This document shows positions 17,024-24,628 of a stretch of DNA of 64,000 nucleotides, one piece after another (position 1 is the first letter of the stretch; each line of letters starts with the position of its first letter). The notes under the pieces are model-generated. The model made no database searches. It was not told the DNA's origin and was given only the letters and a program-made list of their open reading frames with translations. Both the position numbers and the translations under genes were made by a program. Source of the stretch: VXNF01 sp965116465 (GTDB lineage: Bacteria; Actinomycetota; Acidimicrobiia; Acidimicrobiales; CATQHL01); NCBI GenBank assembly GCA_965116465.1, contig OZ220687.1, forward strand, positions 2,294,001-2,358,000. The letters are read 5' to 3'.

Positions 17024-17695
17024 TCAGATGTAGCCGTGCTTCTCGAGTCCCTCCGCCGGGGAGAGCCCGCGACGCATGTCCTCGCGCACGAGATCCTCGC
17101 CGGCCATCACCGTCTCGGAGTCCGCCAGCACCTGCTCAGCCTCCGCCCCCGGGATCACCAGTATCCCGTCGAAGTCGGCGTGGATCACGTCTCCGGGGTG
17201 GATCTCGACATCGCCGATGGTCACGGGCACCTGCGTGGCCGCCATCTCCCAGCGTCCGATGGCGTTGAGCGGCGACATGTCGCGGTAGAAGACCTGTAAC
17301 CCGATGTCGCGCAGCCCGTCGGTGTCGCGCAGGTTGCCGTCGAGGATGACGCCGACGCAGCCGTGCACCTGCGCGGCGTTGCCCGTGAGCTCGCCGAAGT
17401 GGCCCACGGGGCTGTCGCGGTTGACCGACACCAGCACGTCGTCGGGCTGGATGCCGTCGAACATCCGCAGGTACGACTGGATGCGCCCGACCCCCTCCTC
17501 CCACGGCAGCTGCTCGTCGAACCCGACGCCGAGGACCGTGCGGGCGATGCCGACGACCCGCTGGGTGGGGAACAGCGGCCGGAGGTACGACGGCAGGACG
17601 CGCTCGACGCGGCCCGCCCGGTAGATGGCGTCACAGACCGCCGTCATCGGTATGCGCCGGAAGCGCTCGCACAACTCGGCCCGGGGGATCGCCAT
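17024..17695 (-). CDS. RraA-like / 4-hydroxy-4-methyl-2-oxoglutarate aldolase family protein
   Basis: Metal-dependent aldolase or decarboxylase family (HMG/CHA aldolase, RraA fold). Relatives cleave 4-hydroxy-2-oxo acids to pyruvate plus oxaloacetate or an aldehyde. Motifs are TAVCDAIYRAGR, GNAAQVHGCVGVILDGNLRD (the G-x-R-D substrate/metal loop) and a late GDVIHADFDGILVIP. ATG 17695 gives 223 residues, matching the family; the frame is open 135 bases further, but that part faces the divergent RidA gene and looks non-coding. Pyruvate formed here would suit the neighbouring E1 dehydrogenase (inference). Confidence 0.83.
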   Translation of the reverse strand: MAIPRAELCERFRRIPMTAVCDAIYRAGRVERVLPSYLRPLFPTQRVVGIARTVLGVGFDEQLPWEEGVGRIQSYLRMFDGIQPDDVLVSVNRDSPVGHFGELTGNAAQVHGCVGVILDGNLRDTDGLRDIGLQVFYRDMSPLNAIGRWEMAATQVPVTIGDVEIHPGDVIHADFDGILVIPGAEAEQVLADSETVMAGEDLVREDMRRGLSPAEGLEKHGYI

Positions 17696-17788
17696 GAGGC
17701 CGAAAGTACTCCAACGTGGGTATCGGCGGGATGGGAACGCCGCGTCTACAGTCTCCGAACCGACCGCGAGCACCCTCGGGAGGGCCCC

Positions 17789-18208
17789 ATGAAGCGCGTC
17801 TACGAGGTCCCGGACGGCCCGCCGGGACATCCGTTCCTATCGCCGGTGATCAGGGCGGGGGACTTCGTCTTCGTGTCCGGCAACGCCGGGCTGTTGCCGC
17901 GCAGCTCGGCGACTGCCGGGGACGGCAGCTGGCAACCGGGCGCCCTCGTGGAGGGTGGCATCGAGGCCGAGACCCGTCAGACGCTGGAGAACATCAAGAC
18001 GGCCCTCGAGGCCGCCGGGGCACAGCTGTCCGATGTCGTCAAGGTCAACACCTTCCTGCGCGACGTCGACCGCCACTTCGCCGCCTACAACGAGGTCTAC
18101 CTGGAGTACTTCCCGACCGAGCCACCCACCCGTACAACCGTCGGGGCCAAGATCTACGGGAACATCCTCGTCGAGATCGAGTGTGTGGCCTACGCACCGG
18201 AGTCCTGA
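17789..18208 (+). CDS. ridA: RidA family enamine/imine deaminase
   Basis: Rid-family protein, 139 residues, hydrolysing reactive 2-aminoacrylate or related imines. Features are DFVFVSGNAGLLP, ETRQTLENIKTALEAAG, DVVKVNTFLRDVD and a PTRTTVGAKIYG segment containing the arginine that holds the substrate carboxylate in RidA. The ATG has a GGGAGGG ribosome site six bases upstream. It ends four bases before the D-serine dehydratase-like gene, an arrangement that fits removal of that enzyme's enamine product. Subgroup within the Rid superfamily not resolved. Confidence 0.87.
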   Translation: MKRVYEVPDGPPGHPFLSPVIRAGDFVFVSGNAGLLPRSSATAGDGSWQPGALVEGGIEAETRQTLENIKTALEAAGAQLSDVVKVNTFLRDVDRHFAAYNEVYLEYFPTEPPTRTTVGAKIYGNILVEIECVAYAPES

Positions 18209-18211
18209 GAC

Positions 18212-19513
18212 ATGAGCAGCCAATCCGCCGGCTGGCGCCGGCACTACGACCTCGCCAATGCCGATCTGCAGTGGCAGTACAAGGGCTGGCCCCTGTCGCC
18301 CGGCGCCGCCGACCTGGATTCGATCACCTCGGCAGGGCTGAACCTCTTCGGTGACGACTTCATGTTCCCGGTGATGGTGATCTCCCACAGCGATCTGATG
18401 CACAACATCGAGGTCGTCGCCCGGTTCTGCGTCGACAGCGGCGTCTCGCTGGCACCGCACGGTAAGACGACCATGTCACCCGAGTTGTCTCACCTCCAGC
18501 TGGAGGCGGGGGCGTGGGCGATCACCGCCTCCACGGGCAGCCAGGCCCGCATCTACCGGGCCTTCGACATTCCCCGGATCCTCATCGCCCACCAGGTCGT
18601 CGACCCGGCGGCGGTCACCTGGATGGCAGACGAGCTCGACGCCGATCCCGAGGTGGAGTTGCTGTGCCTGATCGACTCGGTGGAGTGCGTGGAGCTGATG
18701 GAGGCGGCGCTGGCCGGGCGGCCGGCCGGGCGGCCCATCGACGGCCTCGTGGAGTTGGGCATGATGGCGGGCCGGACCGGCTGCCGGACGATCGACGGGG
18801 CGGTGCAGGTGGCCGAGCGGATCGCCGCCTCCGACCGCATCCGCCTCGTCGGTGTGGAGGGCTATGAGGGGATCCTGCACTTCCACGGCGACGACTTCAG
18901 CGAGGTCGACGAGTTCCTGCACCGGATGAGAGATCTCACCGAGCGGCTCGCCGCGGCCGGGCACTTCGACCACCTCGACGAGGTGATCGTCACCGCCGGC
19001 GGCAGCATGTTCCCCGACCGGGTGGTGGCCATCCTGGGAAGCGACTGGGACATCGGCCGCCCGGTGCGGTCGGTCATCCGGCCCGGCGGCTACGTGACCC
19101 ACGACTCGAAGATGTACACCGACTCGGGCCCGTTCGGCGTGCGGGCGCCGATGGACACGTACCCGGCTCTGCGCCCGGCGCTCACGCTCTGGTCCTACGT
19201 CGTCTCCCGCCCCGAGTCCGACCTGGCACTGCTGGGCTTCGGCAAGCGCGACGGCTCATACGACGTCGACATGCCCATGCCGGAGGTCGTCCGCCGTGCC
19301 GGCGAGATGCACGCCGTGGACGGCGGACTGCAGATCTTCGAGCTCAACGACCAGCATGCCTTCGTGCGCATCGCCCCGGGATTCGATCTCCGAGTCGGCG
19401 ACCAGGTGGGGTGCGGGATCAGCCACCCCTGCACTTCGTTCGAACGCTGGCGGGCCATCCCCGTCACCGACGACGACCACAACATCGTCGGCGCGGTCCG
19501 CACGTTCTTCTAG
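18212..19513 (+). CDS. Fold-type III PLP enzyme, D-serine dehydratase / D-threonine aldolase family
   Basis: Cytosolic PLP- and probably metal-dependent enzyme, 433 residues. The Schiff-base lysine is Lys85 in LAPHGKTTMSPEL. The C-terminal H-x-C pair, His405 and Cys407 in ISHPCTSF, matches the zinc site of eukaryotic-type D-serine dehydratase. EGYEGILHFHG and VTAGGSMFPD are barrel strands of the family. Likely reaction: D-serine to pyruvate and ammonia through 2-aminoacrylate. Co-transcription with ridA supports an enamine-producing reaction. D-threonine or 3-hydroxyaspartate aldolase activity is the main alternative. Confidence 0.83.
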   Translation: MSSQSAGWRRHYDLANADLQWQYKGWPLSPGAADLDSITSAGLNLFGDDFMFPVMVISHSDLMHNIEVVARFCVDSGVSLAPHGKTTMSPELSHLQLEAGAWAITASTGSQARIYRAFDIPRILIAHQVVDPAAVTWMADELDADPEVELLCLIDSVECVELMEAALAGRPAGRPIDGLVELGMMAGRTGCRTIDGAVQVAERIAASDRIRLVGVEGYEGILHFHGDDFSEVDEFLHRMRDLTERLAAAGHFDHLDEVIVTAGGSMFPDRVVAILGSDWDIGRPVRSVIRPGGYVTHDSKMYTDSGPFGVRAPMDTYPALRPALTLWSYVVSRPESDLALLGFGKRDGSYDVDMPMPEVVRRAGEMHAVDGGLQIFELNDQHAFVRIAPGFDLRVGDQVGCGISHPCTSFERWRAIPVTDDDHNIVGAVRTFF

Positions 19514-19579
19514 CGAGACGACAGGTAGCCGGCCGGACGCCGAGCCCCGATATGCGGGGTGTTGGTGTATGCTAGGTGT

Positions 19580-19783
19580 ATGAGCCGCACAAACATCGAT
19601 ATCGACGATGAGTCCTGCGCGGTCGTGATGCGGCTCTACCGGCTGGAGACCAAGCGCGAGGCGGTGAATCTGGCGTTGCGGAGGCTTGCCGCTGAACCTC
19701 TCGACCTCGAGGAGGCCCGCGCGATGCGCGGCTCGGGCTGGCACGGCGACCTCGGCGAGATGCGTGCGTCCCGAGGTTCGTGA
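19580..19783 (+). CDS. vapB: VapB-type antitoxin
   Basis: 67-residue antitoxin. The N-terminus SRTNIDIDDESCAVVMRLY and KREAVNLALRRLA form the ribbon-helix-helix signature of the VapB/DUF2191 group. The acidic tail (EPLDLEEARAMRGSGWHGDL) is the toxin-binding part. ATG 19580 is chosen because the antitoxin motif starts right after it. The stop overlaps the toxin GTG. It is expected to repress its own operon with the toxin as corepressor. Confidence 0.87.
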   Translation: MSRTNIDIDDESCAVVMRLYRLETKREAVNLALRRLAAEPLDLEEARAMRGSGWHGDLGEMRASRGS

Positions 19784-20172
19784 TCCTCGTCGACACGTCG
19801 GCCTGGGTGGAGTTCCTGCGCGACACGGGCAGTGGTGTCTGCACCAGCGTGGATGAACTGCTCGACGCGGACATGGCAATCTGTGATGCCGTCCGGATGG
19901 AAGTGCTGGCCGGCGCCCGTGACGAGATGCATCTCCGGGCGCTGCGCAGGCTGCTGGCGCGGGCCGTGACGCTCCCCACGCTGCCGGACGACTACGACCA
20001 CGCCGCCCTGCTCTACCGAGTGTGTCGCAGCGGTGGCGAGACGGTTCGCAAGCTCATCGACTGCCTGATCGCCGCGGTCGCTCTGCGAGCCGGCACGCCC
20101 GTGCTGCACGCAGACAGCGACTTCGACGTGCTCGCCCGCCACAGCCGCCTTGAGACGGTGAGTACCGGCTGA
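19780..20172 (+). CDS. vapC: VapC-type PIN-domain ribonuclease toxin
   Basis: 130-residue PIN RNase. The metal-binding acids are visible: Asp in ILVDTSAWVEFLR, Glu in VRMEVLAGA, Asp in KLIDCLIAAVALRAG and Asp in HADSDFDVLARH. The GTG overlaps the vapB stop (GTGA). VapC enzymes cleave specific tRNAs or rRNA when freed from VapB; the target here is unknown. All catalytic residues are present, so the toxin looks functional. Confidence 0.9.
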   Translation: MILVDTSAWVEFLRDTGSGVCTSVDELLDADMAICDAVRMEVLAGARDEMHLRALRRLLARAVTLPTLPDDYDHAALLYRVCRSGGETVRKLIDCLIAAVALRAGTPVLHADSDFDVLARHSRLETVSTG

Positions 20173-20236
20173 GTTCGTCTCGTCACTCCGGATGCCCGGG
20201 AATCGGTCTCCGGGAGCGGCAGAGGGATGGCCAGGT

Positions 20237-21730
20237 TCAGGTGAAGACCGTGGGTCGCAGGCCGGGGATGTCGTCGTCGAGGGGGAAGAAGGGGCGCTGC
20301 ATCCGCTCGAAGGGCAATGACCGCACCGAGGCCGGCGTGGGGCCGGGGGAGTCGATGACGATCACGGGCGCGTCGGGGTACACCATCCGGTAGTTCATCG
20401 GGTTCTTGGCGACGGCGAACTTGGGGGTGTGCGCGTCCACGCCCACCGAGGTGTACTGCTCGCCGGTCCACTCGTACGTGGGATGCGAGGCGATCACGAT
20501 CTGCAGGCCGCCGGACCGCAGGACGGCAGTCGGGCCCATCTCGCCGACGACGCCCTCCCAGATGCCGCCCTCGTAGACGAACCTGCCGTCGGTGAGCACC
20601 TCGACGATGCCGGTGATCGACATGGGGTCGCCCCAGCGCGGGTCGAGCCGGTGCCCGAGGCGCAGCGTCACCCCGGCGCCGACACCCGCGGCGTGGCACC
20701 GTGCCGCCGCCTCGGGGTCCACCACCGGCGCCACGGACACCGCGCCGGGCGCGAGTTCCGCCAGCGCGGCGATGCAGGCGACGCTGTCGCCGGCCGCCCC
20801 GCCGCCGCAGGCGTCCGCGGTCTCCATCAGCACGATCGGGCTGTCGTCGATCAGGAGACCCAGGCGCACGGCCTCGGCGGGGGTGGACATCTCCGGCTCG
20901 AACTCGTGGCGTCGCCGCCAGTACTCCTCGGCCAGGGCGACAGCGGCCTCCCGCGCCCCATCGGTGTCGCCGTCGGTGATGACGAGCCCGCCGCTGCCCA
21001 TGCCGGGGCGGTCGATGAAGGGATGGACCAGGAACATGCTGGTCGACAGCACGTCAGCGCGCTCCTCCAGCGCCTTGGCCTTGCGCATCATGTCGGCGAA
21101 AGGGCCGTCGCCCTCGGTGGAGCCGTGCACCGCGCCCGTCAGGACGGGAACCTTGGCCATGACCATCGCCGGTCGCGCCGCACCGACGGCGGCGTCGACC
21201 AGCAGGGCGGCACCGCGCCGGCCGGTGGTGTAGCTGTCGCGGTGGGGGTAGGTCTCCCAGGCCACGAGGCCGTCGGCGTTGGCCACCATGGCCTCGGTGA
21301 CGTGCGCGTGCAGGTCCAGGGTGGCGACGATGGGTACGTCGGGGCCGGCGAGCGCCCGAGTACGTGCGAGCAGGTCGCCCTCGATGTCGTGGACGGTCTC
21401 GGAGACGGCGGCCCCGTGCAGCGCCAGCAGGACTGCATCCACGGGGACAACGGCCGCCAGCGCCGCCAGCAGATCGCGGCGCAGCGTCTCGTAACACTCG
21501 TCGGTGAGCGGTCCGCCGGGACTGGTCGAGGCGAACAGCAGAGGCACCGGCGTTGCCCCACGCTCGGCCAGAACCTCCAGCATCCCGCCCATGACGCCGC
21601 CGGCCACGGCCAACACGTCATCGCCATAGCGGAGTTCGAAGCGCTCGAACGCGGCCACGTCGATCGGCTGCCCTCCGAAGTCGTTGCATTCGGTGAGGAT
21701 CCCGCCGACCGCTACTCGCGGACCAGACAT
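20237..21730 (-). CDS. M81 family metallopeptidase (MlrC-like)
   Basis: Zinc metallopeptidase of the M81/MlrC family, named for the microcystin-degradation protein; most members have unknown small-peptide or amide substrates. The conserved start GGILTECNDFGG, the LLALHGA strand and the DLHAHVTEAM plus YPHRDSYTTG pair (candidate Zn ligands Asp, His and His) are present. The C-terminus is also typical (GLQIVIASHPTYEW, YPDAPVIVIDSPGPT). Length 497. An AAGGAG site precedes the ATG. It stands alone on the minus strand, 64 bp from the end of vapC. Confidence 0.87.
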   Translation of the reverse strand: MSGPRVAVGGILTECNDFGGQPIDVAAFERFELRYGDDVLAVAGGVMGGMLEVLAERGATPVPLLFASTSPGGPLTDECYETLRRDLLAALAAVVPVDAVLLALHGAAVSETVHDIEGDLLARTRALAGPDVPIVATLDLHAHVTEAMVANADGLVAWETYPHRDSYTTGRRGAALLVDAAVGAARPAMVMAKVPVLTGAVHGSTEGDGPFADMMRKAKALEERADVLSTSMFLVHPFIDRPGMGSGGLVITDGDTDGAREAAVALAEEYWRRRHEFEPEMSTPAEAVRLGLLIDDSPIVLMETADACGGGAAGDSVACIAALAELAPGAVSVAPVVDPEAAARCHAAGVGAGVTLRLGHRLDPRWGDPMSITGIVEVLTDGRFVYEGGIWEGVVGEMGPTAVLRSGGLQIVIASHPTYEWTGEQYTSVGVDAHTPKFAVAKNPMNYRMVYPDAPVIVIDSPGPTPASVRSLPFERMQRPFFPLDDDIPGLRPTVFT

Positions 21731-21799
21731 GCGTGGGTCTCCTTTGCTCGGGAGTGTGCTGCACCAGTAGTCGCGAGATCGAGCGCGGTTGCCTCGACC

Positions 21800-21825
21800 T
21801 GGATTCCGGCCTTCGCCGGAATGAC
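21800..21825 (-). repeat. Dispersed 26-bp palindromic repeat, copy 4
   Basis: Reverse-oriented copy, reading TGGATTCC(GGCCTTCGCC)GGAATGAC on the plus strand, in the 146-bp gap upstream of the M81 peptidase gene. Confidence 0.85.
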
Positions 21826-21876
21826 GGGGGAGGTCGCCTGCAGCACGTCTCAGCAGCCCCGTTTCCGGAATCTCCG

Positions 21877-22743
21877 TCAGTCCAAGCCGTAGGCCCGGCA
21901 GGCGGAGCGCCAGCGCAGATCCTCGGCCGCCCCGGCATCCAGCGGCCCGATGAGCGACTCGAAGGCCTCCCCCTGACGCCGGTAGCCACCGCCGACGTTG
22001 CAGACGGGCCAGTCGCTGCCGAACATCAGGCGGCTCGAACCGAACGACTCGAGGGCGACATCGAAGGCGCCTCGCAGGTCGTCGGGCGTCCAGTCGGCGT
22101 GCGGGGTGACGTTGTGCAGGCCGGAGACCTTGGCGAAGACGTTCGGGAAGCTCGCCGCCGCTCCCATCAGCTCCACCCAGCGGGAGAAATCGGCGGTGCC
22201 GATCGGCGGCTTGTTCAGGTGGTCGATCACGATGGGGAGGTCGCCGACCGCGGTCGCCAGCGTGGGCACGTGTTCCAGGTGGCGCAGTTGCACACCGACG
22301 AAGTCGTAGGCCATCCCGTGCTGGGCCAGGACGCCGAGGCTCTCGATGACCGCGGGTTGCAGCACCCAGTCAGGATCGGGTTCGTCGTGGATCAGGTGGC
22401 GGATGCCCACGACCGGCCCGGCCGACTGCAGCCCGTCGAGAGCGGCGTCCGCCGCATCCGGATCCAGCAGGTCGAACCAGCCGACCACAGCCACGACTCG
22501 GTTGTCCGCCCCTGCCACCGTGAGCATCGCCGCCGTGTCGCCGAAGCTGTTCTCCGCCTGCACCAGGATCGCCTCGGTCACGCCCGTGGCCTCGATGTGC
22601 TCCCGCGCCTCCTCGACGAGGAACGTTCGGCGGAGTTGGTGGAACGCCGGCGGCAGGTCGGCGTCCAGCCAGGCATAGTCGCACTGGTCGAGGTCCCACT
22701 GGTGGAGGTGGGTGTCGATGAGTCGGGTGGCGGTCTCAGTCAT
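21877..22743 (-). CDS. Amidohydrolase/lactonase, L-fuconolactonase-like
   Basis: TIM-barrel hydrolase of the amidohydrolase_2 branch containing L-fuconolactonase, rhamnonolactonase and 2-pyrone-4,6-dicarboxylate hydrolase. Key sites are IDTHLHQWD (H-x-H), the loop GIRHLIHDEPDPDWVL typical of sugar lactonases, LPIVIDHLNKPP and the late FGSDWPVCNVGG (metal Asp). ATG 22743 gives 288 residues; an upstream start adds 14 residues without homologous character. A lactonase role beside the sugar importer genes (22850-26419) is reasonable; the sugar is not identifiable. Confidence 0.83.
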   Translation of the reverse strand: MTETATRLIDTHLHQWDLDQCDYAWLDADLPPAFHQLRRTFLVEEAREHIEATGVTEAILVQAENSFGDTAAMLTVAGADNRVVAVVGWFDLLDPDAADAALDGLQSAGPVVGIRHLIHDEPDPDWVLQPAVIESLGVLAQHGMAYDFVGVQLRHLEHVPTLATAVGDLPIVIDHLNKPPIGTADFSRWVELMGAAASFPNVFAKVSGLHNVTPHADWTPDDLRGAFDVALESFGSSRLMFGSDWPVCNVGGGYRRQGEAFESLIGPLDAGAAEDLRWRSACRAYGLD

Positions 22744-22849
22744 GGTCTCGGCCTCCGAGTGATGTTCGTCGAGGATGGCGTTCACGGGTGCGGGCGATGC
22801 GACGGCGCCACCCGCTTCCGGCAGGCGATGGGCTGTGCACGGCTTCCGC

Positions 22850-23656
22850 TCACTTGGTGGCGCCCGCGGTGAGGCCGCGGACGAAGTACCGCTGCAGCAG
22901 CAGGTAGAACACCAGCACCGGGATCGACACGAAGAGCATGTAGCTGAAGAGTTGCCCGTAGTTCACGTCGAACTGCCCCACCGACCGGAACAACCCCACG
23001 GTGACCGTGTTGCCCTGCAGCGGGCCCAGCAGCACCAGCGGGGGCAGGAACTCGTTCCACACCCACACCCCGCAGATCACCAGCACGCTCGCCGTGGCCG
23101 GACGCAGCAGCGGCAGGATCACCGACCAGTAGATGGATGCCAGGGAGGCCCCGTCTATCGAGGCCGCTTCGGCCAGCTCCTTGGGGATCGACCGCATGAA
23201 ACCGCGGTACACCAGCACCGCGAACGGCGCGTAGTAGGCGCACAGGAAGAGAATCAGCCCCGGGAAGCTGTTCTCGAGTCCGACGTACTTCAACACCCGG
23301 AACACCGGGATCAGGATCACCGGCGTCGGCAGGATCAGACCGAAGAGGATGACGGTGCCGACGGCGTTGCTGATCCAACTGTTGGACATGTGGAGGGCGA
23401 ACGCCAGCATCGAGGACAGGACCATGATCAGGGCGATCGTCGAACCCGTGATGAGCAGTGAGTTCACCAGTCCGCCGGTCACGTCCCCCACGCTCAGCAC
23501 CCCCGACATGCCGTCCAGCGTCGGCCCGATGGGTGGCTTGGCCGGCGATCGCAGGATCTCGGGGTCGGTCTTGAAGGCGTTGGCGATGACCAGGTAGAGG
23601 GGGAACAGGAAGAAGGCCGAGACGACGATCGCCAGCAGCGCCCGGAACTGGCGCAT
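22850..23656 (-). CDS. Carbohydrate ABC transporter permease, MalG/UgpE type
   Basis: Second permease of a CUT1-type sugar importer, 268 residues with about six membrane helices. The EAA loop is ELAEAASIDGASLASIYWSV. The N-terminus FLFPLYLVIANAFKTDPEIL and the C-terminus LLLQRYFVRGLTAGATK are typical of MalG/UgpE. Its ATG overlaps the TGA of the MalF-like gene (TGATG). No ATPase gene is linked, so a shared MsmK/UgpC-like ATPase elsewhere must energise it, as is common in actinobacteria. Confidence 0.92.
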   Translation of the reverse strand: MRQFRALLAIVVSAFFLFPLYLVIANAFKTDPEILRSPAKPPIGPTLDGMSGVLSVGDVTGGLVNSLLITGSTIALIMVLSSMLAFALHMSNSWISNAVGTVILFGLILPTPVILIPVFRVLKYVGLENSFPGLILFLCAYYAPFAVLVYRGFMRSIPKELAEAASIDGASLASIYWSVILPLLRPATASVLVICGVWVWNEFLPPLVLLGPLQGNTVTVGLFRSVGQFDVNYGQLFSYMLFVSIPVLVFYLLLQRYFVRGLTAGATK

Positions 23657-24618
23657 CACAACTCCACCTCGCGGCGACGCAGCACCCGGAGCGAGATGAC
23701 CGTGGTCGCCGCGGTGATCACCAGCAGCAGGACCGCCATCGCCGAGGCCAGGCCGGCGCGGTTCTGGGTGAACCCGGCGCGGATGATCGCCAGCCCGACG
23801 GTCTCCGACGAACGTCCCGGTCCACCCCCTGTCAACGCCACGACGTGGTCGTAGAGCTTCAGGGCGGAGATGAGCGAGATCAGGGTCGTGATGGTCACGG
23901 CGGGCGCCACCAGCGGCCAGGTGATGAGGCGGAACCGCAGGTATCCCGAGGCACCGTCGATGGAGGCAGCCTCGTAGAGGTCGGTGGGGATCGCCCGCAG
24001 CGCGGCCACGTAGATGACGGTGGCGAAGGCGATGAGTTGCCACGCCAGTGCCAACCCCACCGACACCACGGCCAGATTGGGCGAACTGATCCACTCCGGG
24101 CCGGGGATCCCGATCGCCTCGAGAGCATTGTTGAGCGAGCCGTCGTTGGCCAGCGTCCAGCGGAAGGTCAGGCCCACGACCAGCGGGCTCAGCACGAACG
24201 GCGCGAACAGGATGATGCGCAGCGTCGTGTAGAGCCGCGATCCTGCGTCCAGCAACACCGCGAAGAGCAGCCCGAGGGCGTTGGGGACGACCACCGAGGC
24301 GGCCGCAATCAGCAGGGTGACGTAAAGGGCGTGGCGGAAATCGCCGCTTTCCCAGAGTTTGGCGTAGTTGCTGAAGCCCACCCACGAGATCTCGTCCCGC
24401 AGGAAGTTCACGTCGTTGAGGCTGTAGTGAACGGTGATGCCGATGGGCGCGACCACCAGCGCTGCGAACAGCGCCGTGGTGGGCGCGCCCATCGCCATCA
24501 GGCCGAAGCTGCGCCGCCCGGCACCGGGCGGCCGGCGGCGCCCCCCGACCCTGCGGCCGGAGGGGCGCTCGGCGCGACTCCGCCTCGGCAGGAGGGTGCT
24601 CCTGTCGGCGGAGGTCAA
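23656..24618 (-). CDS. Carbohydrate ABC transporter permease, MalF/UgpA type
   Basis: First permease of the same CUT1 importer. The EAA loop is DLYEAASIDGASGYLRFRLI and the C-terminal ALTGGGPGRSSETVGLAIIR motif is strongly family-specific. The start is uncertain. TTG 24618 lies 10 bp after the binding-protein stop and gives about 320 residues with a basic arginine-rich N-terminus; ATG 24498 gives 280 residues starting just before the first helix. Neither has a clear ribosome site. The TTG is preferred because it keeps the operon compact. Confidence 0.87.
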   Translation of the reverse strand: MTSADRSTLLPRRSRAERPSGRRVGGRRRPPGAGRRSFGLMAMGAPTTALFAALVVAPIGITVHYSLNDVNFLRDEISWVGFSNYAKLWESGDFRHALYVTLLIAAASVVVPNALGLLFAVLLDAGSRLYTTLRIILFAPFVLSPLVVGLTFRWTLANDGSLNNALEAIGIPGPEWISSPNLAVVSVGLALAWQLIAFATVIYVAALRAIPTDLYEAASIDGASGYLRFRLITWPLVAPAVTITTLISLISALKLYDHVVALTGGGPGRSSETVGLAIIRAGFTQNRAGLASAMAVLLLVITAATTVISLRVLRRREVEL

Positions 24619-24628
24619 GTCGGTTGGG

